NCBI GenBank assembly: GCA_045652445.1
Contig: JAZRUJ010000067.1
Span: 1 to 54,982 of the forward strand
DNA: 54,982 nucleotides
From: RGIG995 sp045652445
GTDB taxonomy: Bacteria > Bacillota > Clostridia > Oscillospirales > UBA644
Direction: 5' to 3'
This document shows, piece by piece, positions 39,286 to 47,429 of this stretch. A program made the translations under genes and the position numbers. Every line of letters begins with the position of its first letter. The stretch's first letter is position 1. Under the pieces are notes generated by a model. It made no database searches. It had not been told where the DNA came from and saw only the letters and a list, made by a program, of their open reading frames with translations.

Positions 39286-41376
39286 ATGGAACATATTCCC
39301 GAACGTTTCGGTTCGAAAGTATTTAACGACGCCGCCATGGAACGGTATCTTCCCGGCGAAATTTATCAAGAACTGAAAAAGACCGTTCAGGAAGGCCTTC
39401 CTTTGGACAAAAAGATTGCCGACTCCGTGGCAGAAGGCATGAAAAATTGGGCATTGGACAACGGGGCAACCCATTATTGCCATTGGTTCCAGCCCATGAC
39501 CGGCACCACGGCGGAAAAGCACGACTCCTTTATCAATCCCATTGGCGAAGGGAAAATTGCTCTGGAATTCCGGGGCAAAGAATTGATCAAGGGGGAATCC
39601 GACGCATCTTCTTTCCCCAACGGCGGACTTCGTTCCACCTTTGAAGCCCGGGGATATACTGCGTGGGATCCCACGTCTTACGCCTTCATCAAAGATCATA
39701 CCCTCTGCATTCCCACCGCATTCTGCTCTTACGGTGGGCAGGTTTTGGATAAAAAGACCCCGTTGCTCCGTTCCGTGGAAGCCCTGAACGTTCAGGCGAT
39801 GCGGATCTTACGTCTGTTCGGAAACACCACCGCGACCCGGGTGGAAACCACCGTGGGGGCAGAACAGGAATATTTCCTGATCGACGAATCCATGTACGAG
39901 AAGCGGAAAGACCTGATCCTCTGTGGCCGAACCCTGTTTGGTGCAAAGCCCCCCAAAGGTCAGGAATTAAACGACCATTATTTCGGCACTATCAAACCCC
40001 GGGTCTCTCAATTTATGGCAGCGTTGAATGAAGAACTGTGGAAATTGGGCATTCCCGCCAAGACCGAACATAACGAAGCCGCACCCTCCCAGCACGAACT
40101 TGCTCCGGTCTTTGAATCGGCAAACCTTGCCACCGATCACAACCAGATCACCATGGCAATTATGAAAAAATTGGCTCCTCAATTTGGATACGCTTGTCTT
40201 TTGCACGAAAAACCCTTTCACGGGGTCAACGGCAGCGGCAAGCACAACAACTGGGCAATTTCCACCAACGAAGGGGAAAATCTGCTCAAGCCCGGCAAAA
40301 AACCTGCGGAAAACAAACAGTTTTTGCTCTTTTTGACCGCCGTAATTGCCGCCATGGACAAACATCAGGATCTGATGCGGATCTCCGCCGCCTCCGCAAA
40401 CAACGACAACCGTTTGGGTGGCCACGAAGCACCTCCCGCCATCATTTCCATGTATTTGGGCAGCGAACTTTGTGAAATTCTCGACACCATCGAACACGGG
40501 GACAAATACGATCCCCACGGCAAAGTAGTCATGGAATCCGGTGTTGACGTTCTGCCCCGGTTCTCTCAGGATACCACCGACCGGAACCGCACCTCCCCCA
40601 TGGCGTTTACCGGGAATAAATTTGAATTCCGTATGCTGGGCTCTTCCGCTTCCGTTGCGGAAACCAACATCATCATGAATACCGTCGTTGCCGATACCTT
40701 GTGCGATTTTGCCGACGAACTGGAACAGGCTGTAGATTTTGACGCCGCCCTCGATCAGCTGCTCCGCAAAACCATTCGCAAACACCGCCGGATTCTTTTC
40801 AACGGAGACAACTACTCCGAAGAATGGGTGAAAGAAGCCGAAAAGAGAGGACTTCTCAACATTCCCTCCACCAACCTGGCTCTGCCCCATCTGACCGACG
40901 AAAAGAACGTGAAACTCTTTGAAAAGCATCACGTATTCACCGAACAGGAATTGATTTCCCGCCGGGAAATTCTCTTAAGCGAATACGCGAAGGTTCTCAA
41001 TATTGAAGGACAGACCTTGGCAGAAATGGTTCGCCGGGAAATTCTTCCTGCGGTCATGAAGTACACCACTTCCCTGTCCAGCTCCGTGTTGCTGAAAAAA
41101 CAGTTGACAATCGATCCCGAACCGGAATTGGGGTTGGTTACCCGTCTTTCCGCCCTTGCCAAAGAATTGGCAGAACAAACTGCCGGTCTGGAACAGGATC
41201 TTCAAACGGCAAAAGCCACCAACGATTCCGCCCAGGCAAAAGCCGACGTGTACCGGAACGTGGTTTTCGCCCGGATGGGTGTCATTCGCACCATTATCGA
41301 CAAGATCGAACCGGACGTAGACGCCGCAATTTGGCCCTACCCCACCTATACGGACATTCTGTTCTATTGTGATTAA
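39286..41376 (+). CDS. glnN: Glutamine synthetase type III
   Basis: 696 residues, the large GSIII type. Diagnostic features are the N-terminal RFGSKVFNDAAMERYLP, the catalytic block TTVGAEQEYFLID, NEAAPSQHELAPVFE, the ATP-binding KPFHGVNGSGKHNNWAI and NNDNRLGGHEAPPAI. The start chosen is the ATG with GGAGG 7 nt upstream. The frame is open upstream into asnA but that part does not resemble the family. GSIII is common in gut Clostridia and Bacteroidota. Confidence 0.97.
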   Translation: MEHIPERFGSKVFNDAAMERYLPGEIYQELKKTVQEGLPLDKKIADSVAEGMKNWALDNGATHYCHWFQPMTGTTAEKHDSFINPIGEGKIALEFRGKELIKGESDASSFPNGGLRSTFEARGYTAWDPTSYAFIKDHTLCIPTAFCSYGGQVLDKKTPLLRSVEALNVQAMRILRLFGNTTATRVETTVGAEQEYFLIDESMYEKRKDLILCGRTLFGAKPPKGQELNDHYFGTIKPRVSQFMAALNEELWKLGIPAKTEHNEAAPSQHELAPVFESANLATDHNQITMAIMKKLAPQFGYACLLHEKPFHGVNGSGKHNNWAISTNEGENLLKPGKKPAENKQFLLFLTAVIAAMDKHQDLMRISAASANNDNRLGGHEAPPAIISMYLGSELCEILDTIEHGDKYDPHGKVVMESGVDVLPRFSQDTTDRNRTSPMAFTGNKFEFRMLGSSASVAETNIIMNTVVADTLCDFADELEQAVDFDAALDQLLRKTIRKHRRILFNGDNYSEEWVKEAEKRGLLNIPSTNLALPHLTDEKNVKLFEKHHVFTEQELISRREILLSEYAKVLNIEGQTLAEMVRREILPAVMKYTTSLSSSVLLKKQLTIDPEPELGLVTRLSALAKELAEQTAGLEQDLQTAKATNDSAQAKADVYRNVVFARMGVIRTIIDKIEPDVDAAIWPYPTYTDILFYCD

Positions 41377-41405
41377 CCTTTCCATCCCGCAAAAGGAGGA
41401 TTCCT

Positions 41406-42170
41406 ATGAACTATAAAATCGGAAAACGGTATTTTTCTTCCAACGGAATCCTTATTCCCGCCATTCTTATGATTGTAGTCGGGAGCCCTTTCCTCTATAG
41501 CTTTTTGATGGCAATGTTTTCCCAAGGGAAAGGATCGTGGCTCGAACTTTTCTCTGCATTTGCATCCAATCCCGAAGAAGCTCTCGCTCTTTCTTGGATA
41601 TTCGTTCTTTGCTTGGGACTTCCTCTCTGCGGAATTCTGATGCTTGTGTTCCGACTCATACGCAGAGTTTCCGACGAAGGTTACGAACAAGCCATCGCAC
41701 AATACCCTCAAGACCTGGTCCTTCGGGCGCGAAAAGCCCTTTCATTTCCCGAAACCGAAGAATTGAAAGCACCTGCCATGATTTTTGAAGACTTTCAATA
41801 TCACGACGTGGGGGAAGTGAAGAAAAACCAAGGTTTGGTACGAACGGATTTGTACCAAAAATCCGCAGTGCTTTTGGCCGAACAGAATCTGAACGTCTAC
41901 TCCCTCACCTTCCGTACCGTCAAGCAGGAAGAATCGGTCAACGTCGAATCGATTCCCTATCGAGACGTAGTTTCGGTTACCTTTGCCCAAACAAACGAAT
42001 TTTTGCGGTCGAATCCCATTTGTATCAAAACCGTGGAAATCGCCACCGCATCGGGAAAGGTTATCAAACTTCCCTACCGTTGCAATGACAAGGCGGAACA
42101 AGACGTGAAAACCATTCGACAAGCAGTACAAGAGAAAAAATCCGCTACGGAGAATGGTGCAGTATGCTGA
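41406..42170 (+). CDS. Two-helix membrane protein of unknown function
   Basis: 254 residues. Two hydrophobic helices (about 14-36 and 64-87) precede a cytoplasmic ~165-residue domain with strand-rich segments (NVYSLTFRTVKQEESVNVESIPYRDVVSVTFAQ), loosely PH-like. No named family was recognised. It follows glnN by 29 bp, with a strong AGGAGG site, and may be part of the same transcript. Confidence 0.7.
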   Translation: MNYKIGKRYFSSNGILIPAILMIVVGSPFLYSFLMAMFSQGKGSWLELFSAFASNPEEALALSWIFVLCLGLPLCGILMLVFRLIRRVSDEGYEQAIAQYPQDLVLRARKALSFPETEELKAPAMIFEDFQYHDVGEVKKNQGLVRTDLYQKSAVLLAEQNLNVYSLTFRTVKQEESVNVESIPYRDVVSVTFAQTNEFLRSNPICIKTVEIATASGKVIKLPYRCNDKAEQDVKTIRQAVQEKKSATENGAVC

Positions 42171-42331
42171 AGTATTATAAAATCACCCGGATCGAGGGGG
42201 AATACGCCTATTTGCAGGACGAATCCTCCCCCGACACCGAGGAACTGTTTTTGGCGTTGGCATTGTTGCCCTTGGGGTGCGACGTTACAACTCGCCTGAA
42301 ATGGGAGAATTTTGTTTACGAAATTTTGTAA
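42164..42331 (+). CDS. Small conserved-looking protein, 55 aa
   Basis: 55 residues starting MLKYYKITRIEGEYAYLQDESSP and ending LKWENFVYEIL. Its start overlaps the stop of the gene before it (ATGCTGA). The pattern of short beta-strands (YKITRIEGEYAYL, TEELFLALALLPLG, TTRLKWENFVYEI) with conserved-looking LALALLPLG looks like a small OB/SH3-like fold. I recall similar short clostridial proteins but cannot name the family. The RBS (GGAG) is 11 nt upstream. Confidence 0.6.
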   Translation: MLKYYKITRIEGEYAYLQDESSPDTEELFLALALLPLGCDVTTRLKWENFVYEIL

Positions 42332-42370
42332 CCCCCTTTGTTTGATTGTTTACGTGAGAAGGTGTAACGC

Positions 42371-43318
42371 TTGAAGCGGTTAATGTTTATCTACAATCCC
42401 AAGGCAGGGAAAGGAAAAATCCGAACTCTGCTGGCGGATATTGTGGAGATCTTTGACCGGGCAGGTTTTGAAGTAACCGTCCGCCCCACCCGGCGGAAAG
42501 GAGATACAGCCCGGTTCATTTACAAAAAAGGCGAGTCCTTTGACCGCGTCGTGGTCTGCGGCGGAGACGGAACGCTGAACGAAGCTCTTTCGGGGCTTCG
42601 CCAACGGGCAGAAAAAGGATTAGAATTGCCGGTCTTGGGGTATCTTCCCACAGGATCGACCAATGATTTTGCCGCAAGCCTCGGCATTCCCGCCGACCCG
42701 GTCCGTGCCGCAAAGATCGCCGCCGACGGAAAGGTTTTCTCCTGCGATTGCGGAGACTTTAACGGCAATCCCTTTGCCTACGTTGCCGCCTTCGGTGCCT
42801 TTACCAAAGTTTCCTATGCTACCCCCCAACAGACGAAAAATTCCCTGGGGCATTTTGCCTACGTTTTGGAGGGAATCAAATCTTTGCCCCAGATCAAAGG
42901 CATTCCCGTCACCGTTCAGACCGACGAAGAAACCTTTTCCGGGAATTATTTGTACGGCATGGTCTCCAACTCCAACTCCGTAGGGGGATTTAACGGCATC
43001 TACGGAAAAACCCCCGTCTCCTTGGACGACGGATTTTTGGAGGTTCTGCTGATTAAGGAACCCAAAACCTTGGCAGACCAAAGCGAATTGATGTCCGATC
43101 TTTTGCGGGTAAACTTAAATTCCCGGCACATCGTCTTCCGCAAGGCAAAAAAAGCAGTATTTATTTGCGAAAACGAGTTGGCATGGACCTTGGACGGAGA
43201 ATTTGGCGGAACCCCTCAAAGGGCGGAAATCGTCGCAATTCCCGACGCCTACAACATCGTCATTCCCCCGGAAGAAGCAAAATTGCCTCTCAACGCCTTG
43301 TCGGAAACCAAGGCATAA
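42371..43318 (+). CDS. Diacylglycerol-kinase-family lipid kinase (YegS/DagK-like)
   Basis: 315 residues. The ATP-binding motif VVVCGGDGTLNEALSGL is around residue 57-73, with LPTGSTNDFA following and the C-terminal beta-sandwich domain (ELAWTLDGEF). It uses a TTG start. The protein begins MKRLMFIYNPKAGKG, the usual family start, and AAGGTG lies 6 nt before. The lipid substrate cannot be told; DagK-type recycling of diacylglycerol is likely. Confidence 0.88.
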   Translation: MKRLMFIYNPKAGKGKIRTLLADIVEIFDRAGFEVTVRPTRRKGDTARFIYKKGESFDRVVVCGGDGTLNEALSGLRQRAEKGLELPVLGYLPTGSTNDFAASLGIPADPVRAAKIAADGKVFSCDCGDFNGNPFAYVAAFGAFTKVSYATPQQTKNSLGHFAYVLEGIKSLPQIKGIPVTVQTDEETFSGNYLYGMVSNSNSVGGFNGIYGKTPVSLDDGFLEVLLIKEPKTLADQSELMSDLLRVNLNSRHIVFRKAKKAVFICENELAWTLDGEFGGTPQRAEIVAIPDAYNIVIPPEEAKLPLNALSETKA

Positions 43319-43335
43319 CACGAAATAAAAAATTG

Positions 43336-43368
43336 CGTCCCTTTGATTTCTCAAAGGGACGTTTTTTT
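43336..43368. terminator. Bidirectional terminator between the lipid kinase and cohesin genes
   Basis: Stem CGTCCCTTTGA/TCAAAGGGACG with a T-run on both sides, between convergent genes. Confidence 0.88.
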
Positions 43369-44290
43369 AGTCTTGTTTTTTGTGTCTCAGCAAAGCAATC
43401 GCCGTCAGCCCGCCGCAGAACAACAGGGCAATTCCACCGGAAATCAAGCCCAGGGTCAAGGGGGTGAAACAGATCTTTTTCGGAGTTTCGTCGGTATGCT
43501 CCGTAGAAGAAGCCGTCCATTGGGACGTCATCTCCGTAGCATCGTCAGTATCCGTCACGTCGGTAACGTCCGTCTCGTCCGAAACCGTATGGGTAGACGA
43601 ATCGGAAATGGGGAAGTTGGTTTCCGTATCGGTCACGTTCTCGCTGTCGGTCACGTTAGATTGGGTGTTGGAATTCGGTTTTTTGGTGGAGGTCGCCGGA
43701 GGAGTAGAAGATACGGGAGGAGCCGGTTCCGAAGAAACGGGAGGTTCCGGTTCGGAAGACACCGGCGGTTCGGGATTCACCGGCGGTTCGGGATTCACAG
43801 GAGTTTGCTGCAAATTTACCGTCAACGGTGCGGGTGCAGCACAATCCACAGGGGTATTGTTAAAGGTTACAAACTTTTGCACGCTCACAGAAATCGTTAC
43901 CGATGTAGCATTGGGATCAACAATCCGAAAAGGCATGGTAATCACAACGCCGGCAGCCGTAATATCGGACACGCCGCCCCCGGCAATCGTAAGACTTCCC
44001 GTGCTGTTCCCGGTAGAACTGGGAGCCGCGTAGATCATAGGCTTGGAAGTCATATCCGGGTCAGCCGTCAGCTGAACTGCGTTTTTATCGTAAGATACGT
44101 TAAACGTAAAGCCCCCCCACGTCAAATTATCAGGGAATGCAAGGCTGACGGTAAATTTCCCATCGGCAATTACTCCGTGGGAGAGGGTCAAAGCTCCGGC
44201 GGCAGAGGAGGGACGGACAAACGACAGCCCCGCAGTCATCACCATTGCAATACAGACAAAGAACGTAAAAATTCTCTTCATCATAATCAT
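43367..44290 (-). CDS. Cohesin-domain surface protein with C-terminal membrane anchor
   Basis: 307 residues. After a signal peptide (1-31, ending SSA), residues 32-160 form a cohesin-like domain (FTVSLAFPDNLTWGGFTFNVSYDKNAV, ...VTIS-type strands). A Pro/Val/Glu repeat linker (about 163-197; PVNPEPPVNPEPPVSSEPEP) and a long Ser/Thr/Asp stalk (200-270) lead to a C-terminal transmembrane helix (LTLGLISGGIALLFCGGLTAIALL) and basic tail. This is the layout of a membrane-anchoring scaffoldin. No sortase LPxTG motif. It is the last gene of the three-gene module. Confidence 0.85.
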   Translation of the reverse strand: MIMMKRIFTFFVCIAMVMTAGLSFVRPSSAAGALTLSHGVIADGKFTVSLAFPDNLTWGGFTFNVSYDKNAVQLTADPDMTSKPMIYAAPSSTGNSTGSLTIAGGGVSDITAAGVVITMPFRIVDPNATSVTISVSVQKFVTFNNTPVDCAAPAPLTVNLQQTPVNPEPPVNPEPPVSSEPEPPVSSEPAPPVSSTPPATSTKKPNSNTQSNVTDSENVTDTETNFPISDSSTHTVSDETDVTDVTDTDDATEMTSQWTASSTEHTDETPKKICFTPLTLGLISGGIALLFCGGLTAIALLRHKKQD

Positions 44291-44302
44291 TGTAATCCTT
44301 TC

Positions 44303-45049
44303 TTATCCTTCTACCGGGAAAATACTGTTTAAACCTACTACTCGTTGTAAAATCAGCATAGCATCGTAAATAGAGATTTCGGATTCTCCCGAAACTTTCG
44401 CAGAATTGATATGATATTCATCAAAGCTTTCCGTTCCGACGATATACTGCAACACTAACATCGCATCGTAAATATCCACGCCGTCCCCGGTCAAATCCCC
44501 ATATCGAAAAGGATTGTTTGCATTGGACAGATGCACCACGGGGGTAGATTCGGGGGAAAAGGCGGTGTAGTCCTGCAGTTTTTTGCCTTTGCTGTCGGTC
44601 AGGTGGGAAACGCACAGGTGATACCCCATCTTGGCTTTCGCCAAATCTTTGACGGTAAAGGCGAAAACGACGATGGCTCCGTCGGTAGTAGTAACTTTAT
44701 AATTGGGGGTTGCCACGGAGGCGATAAAATTTACGTATCCGAGAGCGTTGGCAGATGCCACGTCCCGGCTTCCGGTCATAATGTCCACGTTTTTTCTTCG
44801 GGCGGCACCGATTTTCCCGCCGTCGGTCACCGAAATCAAGGTCAGAGCCGTGGTATCAAACTGAATCCCCAGATCCAGGGAAGTCCAATTCAAACCGTAG
44901 GTATAAACCTCAACCGTCAAATGATTTTTGGCTTCGTTAAACTGGGGTCGCATATACAAAGACGGGACTGCAGGGGCGGCGGAGGTGAAACAAGGAACCA
45001 AGGTGAGAATCAAAACCGTCGTTAAAATGACGGACAGTATTTTTTTCAT
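44303..45049 (-). CDS. Adaptor protein with cohesin-like and dockerin modules
   Basis: 248 residues. A signal peptide (about 1-25) is followed by a cohesin-like beta domain (26-185; LTVEVYTYGLNWTSLDLGIQFDTTALTLISV, VVFAFTVKDLAKA) and a type-I dockerin (about 190-240). Dockerin repeat 1 is GDLTGDGVDIYDAMLVLQYIVG, with the calcium loop one residue shorter than usual. Repeat 2, VSGESEISIYDAMLILQ, has lost most acidic ligands (Lys at position 1, Ser at 6). Both share IYDAM. The ATG at 45049 follows GGAGG by 6 nt. The protein would link dockerin enzymes to an anchor. Confidence 0.85.
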   Translation of the reverse strand: MKKILSVILTTVLILTLVPCFTSAAPAVPSLYMRPQFNEAKNHLTVEVYTYGLNWTSLDLGIQFDTTALTLISVTDGGKIGAARRKNVDIMTGSRDVASANALGYVNFIASVATPNYKVTTTDGAIVVFAFTVKDLAKAKMGYHLCVSHLTDSKGKKLQDYTAFSPESTPVVHLSNANNPFRYGDLTGDGVDIYDAMLVLQYIVGTESFDEYHINSAKVSGESEISIYDAMLILQRVVGLNSIFPVEG

Positions 45050-45050
45050 C

Positions 45051-46427
45051 TTATCCCTCCCCAATTGCCGATGCAGAGGGCAACCCCTTGCCGGTCAAAT
45101 AATCAATCATCGCCTGAGCGTCGTTGCGGTCTACCGTTCCGTTGCCGTCCAGATCGGCTCCTTCCCGTTGACGACGGGTCAAATGAGAGCCGGACGCAAT
45201 CCCTTGCAAAAGAACCGTTACGTCACCGGCGGTCAAGACCCCGTCTTTATCCAGATCTCCTCGGGGGAGTCGAATCATGGAAAAAGATCGGGATTGATCC
45301 CCTACCGTGACGGTGGCGGTATATTGCCCCTCTTCCGGGGCAGAATAACGCAACGTATAAGACGAAGGCTGCAACACTTGATAAACCATGTTTTCATTGA
45401 GCCAAGAAACGGTCATTTCCGTCATATCCGGCGTAACCCCGTCATAAAAATAGAAGCGGTCTTCCGGCAAAGAAACCTGCAATACCGATAAGGTATATCC
45501 CAAATGAATCCACCCGGTCTTTGCCGTTCCGTTGGCAGTATAAGTCGTCTTCCCCCACCCGGCGGAAACTTGGGTAATGGTCAAAAGGGTCCCGTGGGGA
45601 ATAGACGTAAGAACCCCGCTGTTGGTGTTGGGCTGGGAACGAAGATTCAATCCGGACGTTCCCGTATTGACCCGAACCTGCCCCGCCTGATACTCGGGAA
45701 CTTCTTCTGCGGGGGGCGTATACGTCCCCGTAGATTCGGGATAATTCACCGGAAGATGAACGTACTGAATTCCGCAGGACTTGTATTTTTGAGTCAGTTC
45801 TTCCCAGGTCCAATACCAGCAGTCCACCTGACAGGCGACCCCGGTATTGGCGTGATAGACGTATAACCCGTTGTCGTCGGTGGAAAGAACGATAAAGGAA
45901 TGCTTGTTGGTTGCTCGGACGTTTGCACCGGTTTTTACGTTTTTAAACAGGTTTTTCACGTTGGCAACGGTCATTTGGGTAGGAGACAAAGACCCCAAAG
46001 AATAAAACTTGTCCGCATTTTGAGGGTGGGAATACTCCCGATCCACAAAGCCGAACAGTTTGTAAAACATATAGTGGGCAAATGCCATACATTGGGAAGA
46101 ATACAAACGAACTTCTTCCCCGTTTTTTTCCGGGTCGTAGTAGGTATTGATACAATCGCAATCGTCGTTGTAATTACAGGTGGCGTGACAAGTGCAGGCT
46201 TTCCCCGTGTCGGAAAAATAAGAACCCACGGGGTACTCGGAGAAAACAACGTCCAACCGCCGGGCAACGGCGGCGTTATCGGTAAAGGTACCCCCGTTTC
46301 CCTTGATTTGCTTGATAACCCCTTGAGACGGATAAGAAAAATAGGGAGAAAACAACGCAAGACCCACCACGGACAGCACCACGAGAATGCTGACGGCGGC
46401 ATAAAAAATCCGAACCCGGCAAGTCAC
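45051..46427 (-). CDS. Cysteine-peptidase-like protein with SH3b and dockerin domains
   Basis: 458 residues. An N-terminal hydrophobic segment (8-30) is followed by an NlpC/CHAP/papain-like catalytic region (about 50-225) with candidate Cys113 (SSQCMAFAHYMFYKLFG) and His176 (NKHSFIVLS). A cysteine cluster (78-92; CTCHATCNYNDDCDC) may form disulfides. Then follow an SH3b domain (about 250-316; LNLRSQPNTNSGVLTSIPHGTLL), an Ig-like region (318-388) and a canonical type-I dockerin (389-448; DLDKDGVLTAGD and DLDGNGTVDRND). It uses a GTG start after GAGGGGG. Likely a cell-wall hydrolase displayed through the module. Confidence 0.85.
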   Translation of the reverse strand: MTCRVRIFYAAVSILVVLSVVGLALFSPYFSYPSQGVIKQIKGNGGTFTDNAAVARRLDVVFSEYPVGSYFSDTGKACTCHATCNYNDDCDCINTYYDPEKNGEEVRLYSSQCMAFAHYMFYKLFGFVDREYSHPQNADKFYSLGSLSPTQMTVANVKNLFKNVKTGANVRATNKHSFIVLSTDDNGLYVYHANTGVACQVDCWYWTWEELTQKYKSCGIQYVHLPVNYPESTGTYTPPAEEVPEYQAGQVRVNTGTSGLNLRSQPNTNSGVLTSIPHGTLLTITQVSAGWGKTTYTANGTAKTGWIHLGYTLSVLQVSLPEDRFYFYDGVTPDMTEMTVSWLNENMVYQVLQPSSYTLRYSAPEEGQYTATVTVGDQSRSFSMIRLPRGDLDKDGVLTAGDVTVLLQGIASGSHLTRRQREGADLDGNGTVDRNDAQAMIDYLTGKGLPSASAIGEG

Positions 46428-46467
46428 GGCAAATTTCCCCCTCTCTTAAATTTATAATACACTTTTC

Positions 46468-46496
46468 ATTATAACAAGCAAACTCTCCCCTGTCAA
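46468..46496 (-). promoter_or_regulatory. Sigma-A promoter for the cohesin/dockerin module
   Basis: Perfect TTGACA and TATAAT with a 17-bp spacer on the minus strand, about 40 bp before the GTG start. Confidence 0.9.
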
Positions 46497-46555
46497 CAAA
46501 GTTCGGACAAAAGTCATAGTTTTTTGCCGATTTTCACCGAATTTGGAGGAAGAAT

Positions 46556-47350
46556 ATGGAACGCTGTCGCCCCCCGTCGACTCCCCGCTCAATTCCCTTA
46601 TTTCGGGTCATTCAAATGCTTCGGGAGGCACAGATCGGTGCCTTTGCCGCCCAAGCGGCGTTTTTTGTACTGCTTTCTGCCATGCCTTTTTTGGTATTTT
46701 TAACAGCGATTATGCGATACGTTCCTTGGAGCGAGGGGGATCTTGCCCGGCTTCTTCCTGCCGGAATCGGGAAAGAATTGCTGAATCTGTTACCTGATTC
46801 CTCCCCCTCGGCGGCAGTCATTTCTCTGTCGGCGGCAACGGCGTTGTGGTCGGCGTCCCGTGGAATTGTGGCGTTAACCCGAGGATTAAACAAAATGTAC
46901 GGGCTGACCGAGGGACGCAGTTACGTATTGCTTCGATTTTTCGCCTTGGCAGAAACGCTGATTTTGGAAATTGCCCTGATTTGTACCCTGGGTGGTGCGG
47001 TGCAGGGAAATTTGTTAACCTCCGAAGAAAACGCCCCCTCTCTTTTGCGGGAAATTTTACGAACCGGGGGCGGATTTCTTCTGTTGACAGTGTTTTTCGT
47101 GTTTTTATACACCCTTTTGCCCGACCATTCCACGGGAATTTTGCCCCAGCTCCCCGGAGCCTTGGGGGCGGCTGCCGGATGGATTGCCTTTACGGAGGGG
47201 TACTCTTTTTACGTGGAGAAGGTGGCAAATTTTCCTCAAATTTACGGAGCTTTATCCAACGTCGCCATGCTGATGCTGTGGCTGTGGCTTTGTTTGTGCA
47301 TTCTGTTTTTAGGAGCGTTTGTCAACCGCATTCTCCGGGAAATGGGATAG
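46556..47350 (+). CDS. YihY/BrkB-family membrane protein
   Basis: 264 residues with about six hydrophobic segments. Family features: FAAQAAFFVLLSAMPFLVFLTAIMRYVP at the N-terminus, WSASRGIVALTRGLNKMYG in the middle and the C-terminal GALSNVAMLMLWLWLCLCILFLGAFVN. Once called RNase BN, it is now regarded as a membrane protein of uncertain function. The ATG follows GGAGG by 6 nt. No clear promoter was seen. Confidence 0.92.
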   Translation: MERCRPPSTPRSIPLFRVIQMLREAQIGAFAAQAAFFVLLSAMPFLVFLTAIMRYVPWSEGDLARLLPAGIGKELLNLLPDSSPSAAVISLSAATALWSASRGIVALTRGLNKMYGLTEGRSYVLLRFFALAETLILEIALICTLGGAVQGNLLTSEENAPSLLREILRTGGGFLLLTVFFVFLYTLLPDHSTGILPQLPGALGAAAGWIAFTEGYSFYVEKVANFPQIYGALSNVAMLMLWLWLCLCILFLGAFVNRILREMG

Positions 47351-47393
47351 CGTTTTGTTTTTTCATTGACGGTATAATTCGATTATGACAAAC

Positions 47394-47425
47394 AAAAAAG
47401 ACGGAAGAAATCTTCCGTCTTTTTT
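47394..47425. terminator. Bidirectional terminator between the YihY gene and aroF
   Basis: Stem AAAAAAGACGGAAGA/TCTTCCGTCTTTTTT with a very short loop, between convergent genes. It also ends the aromatic operon. Confidence 0.88.
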
Positions 47426-47429
47426 ATTT

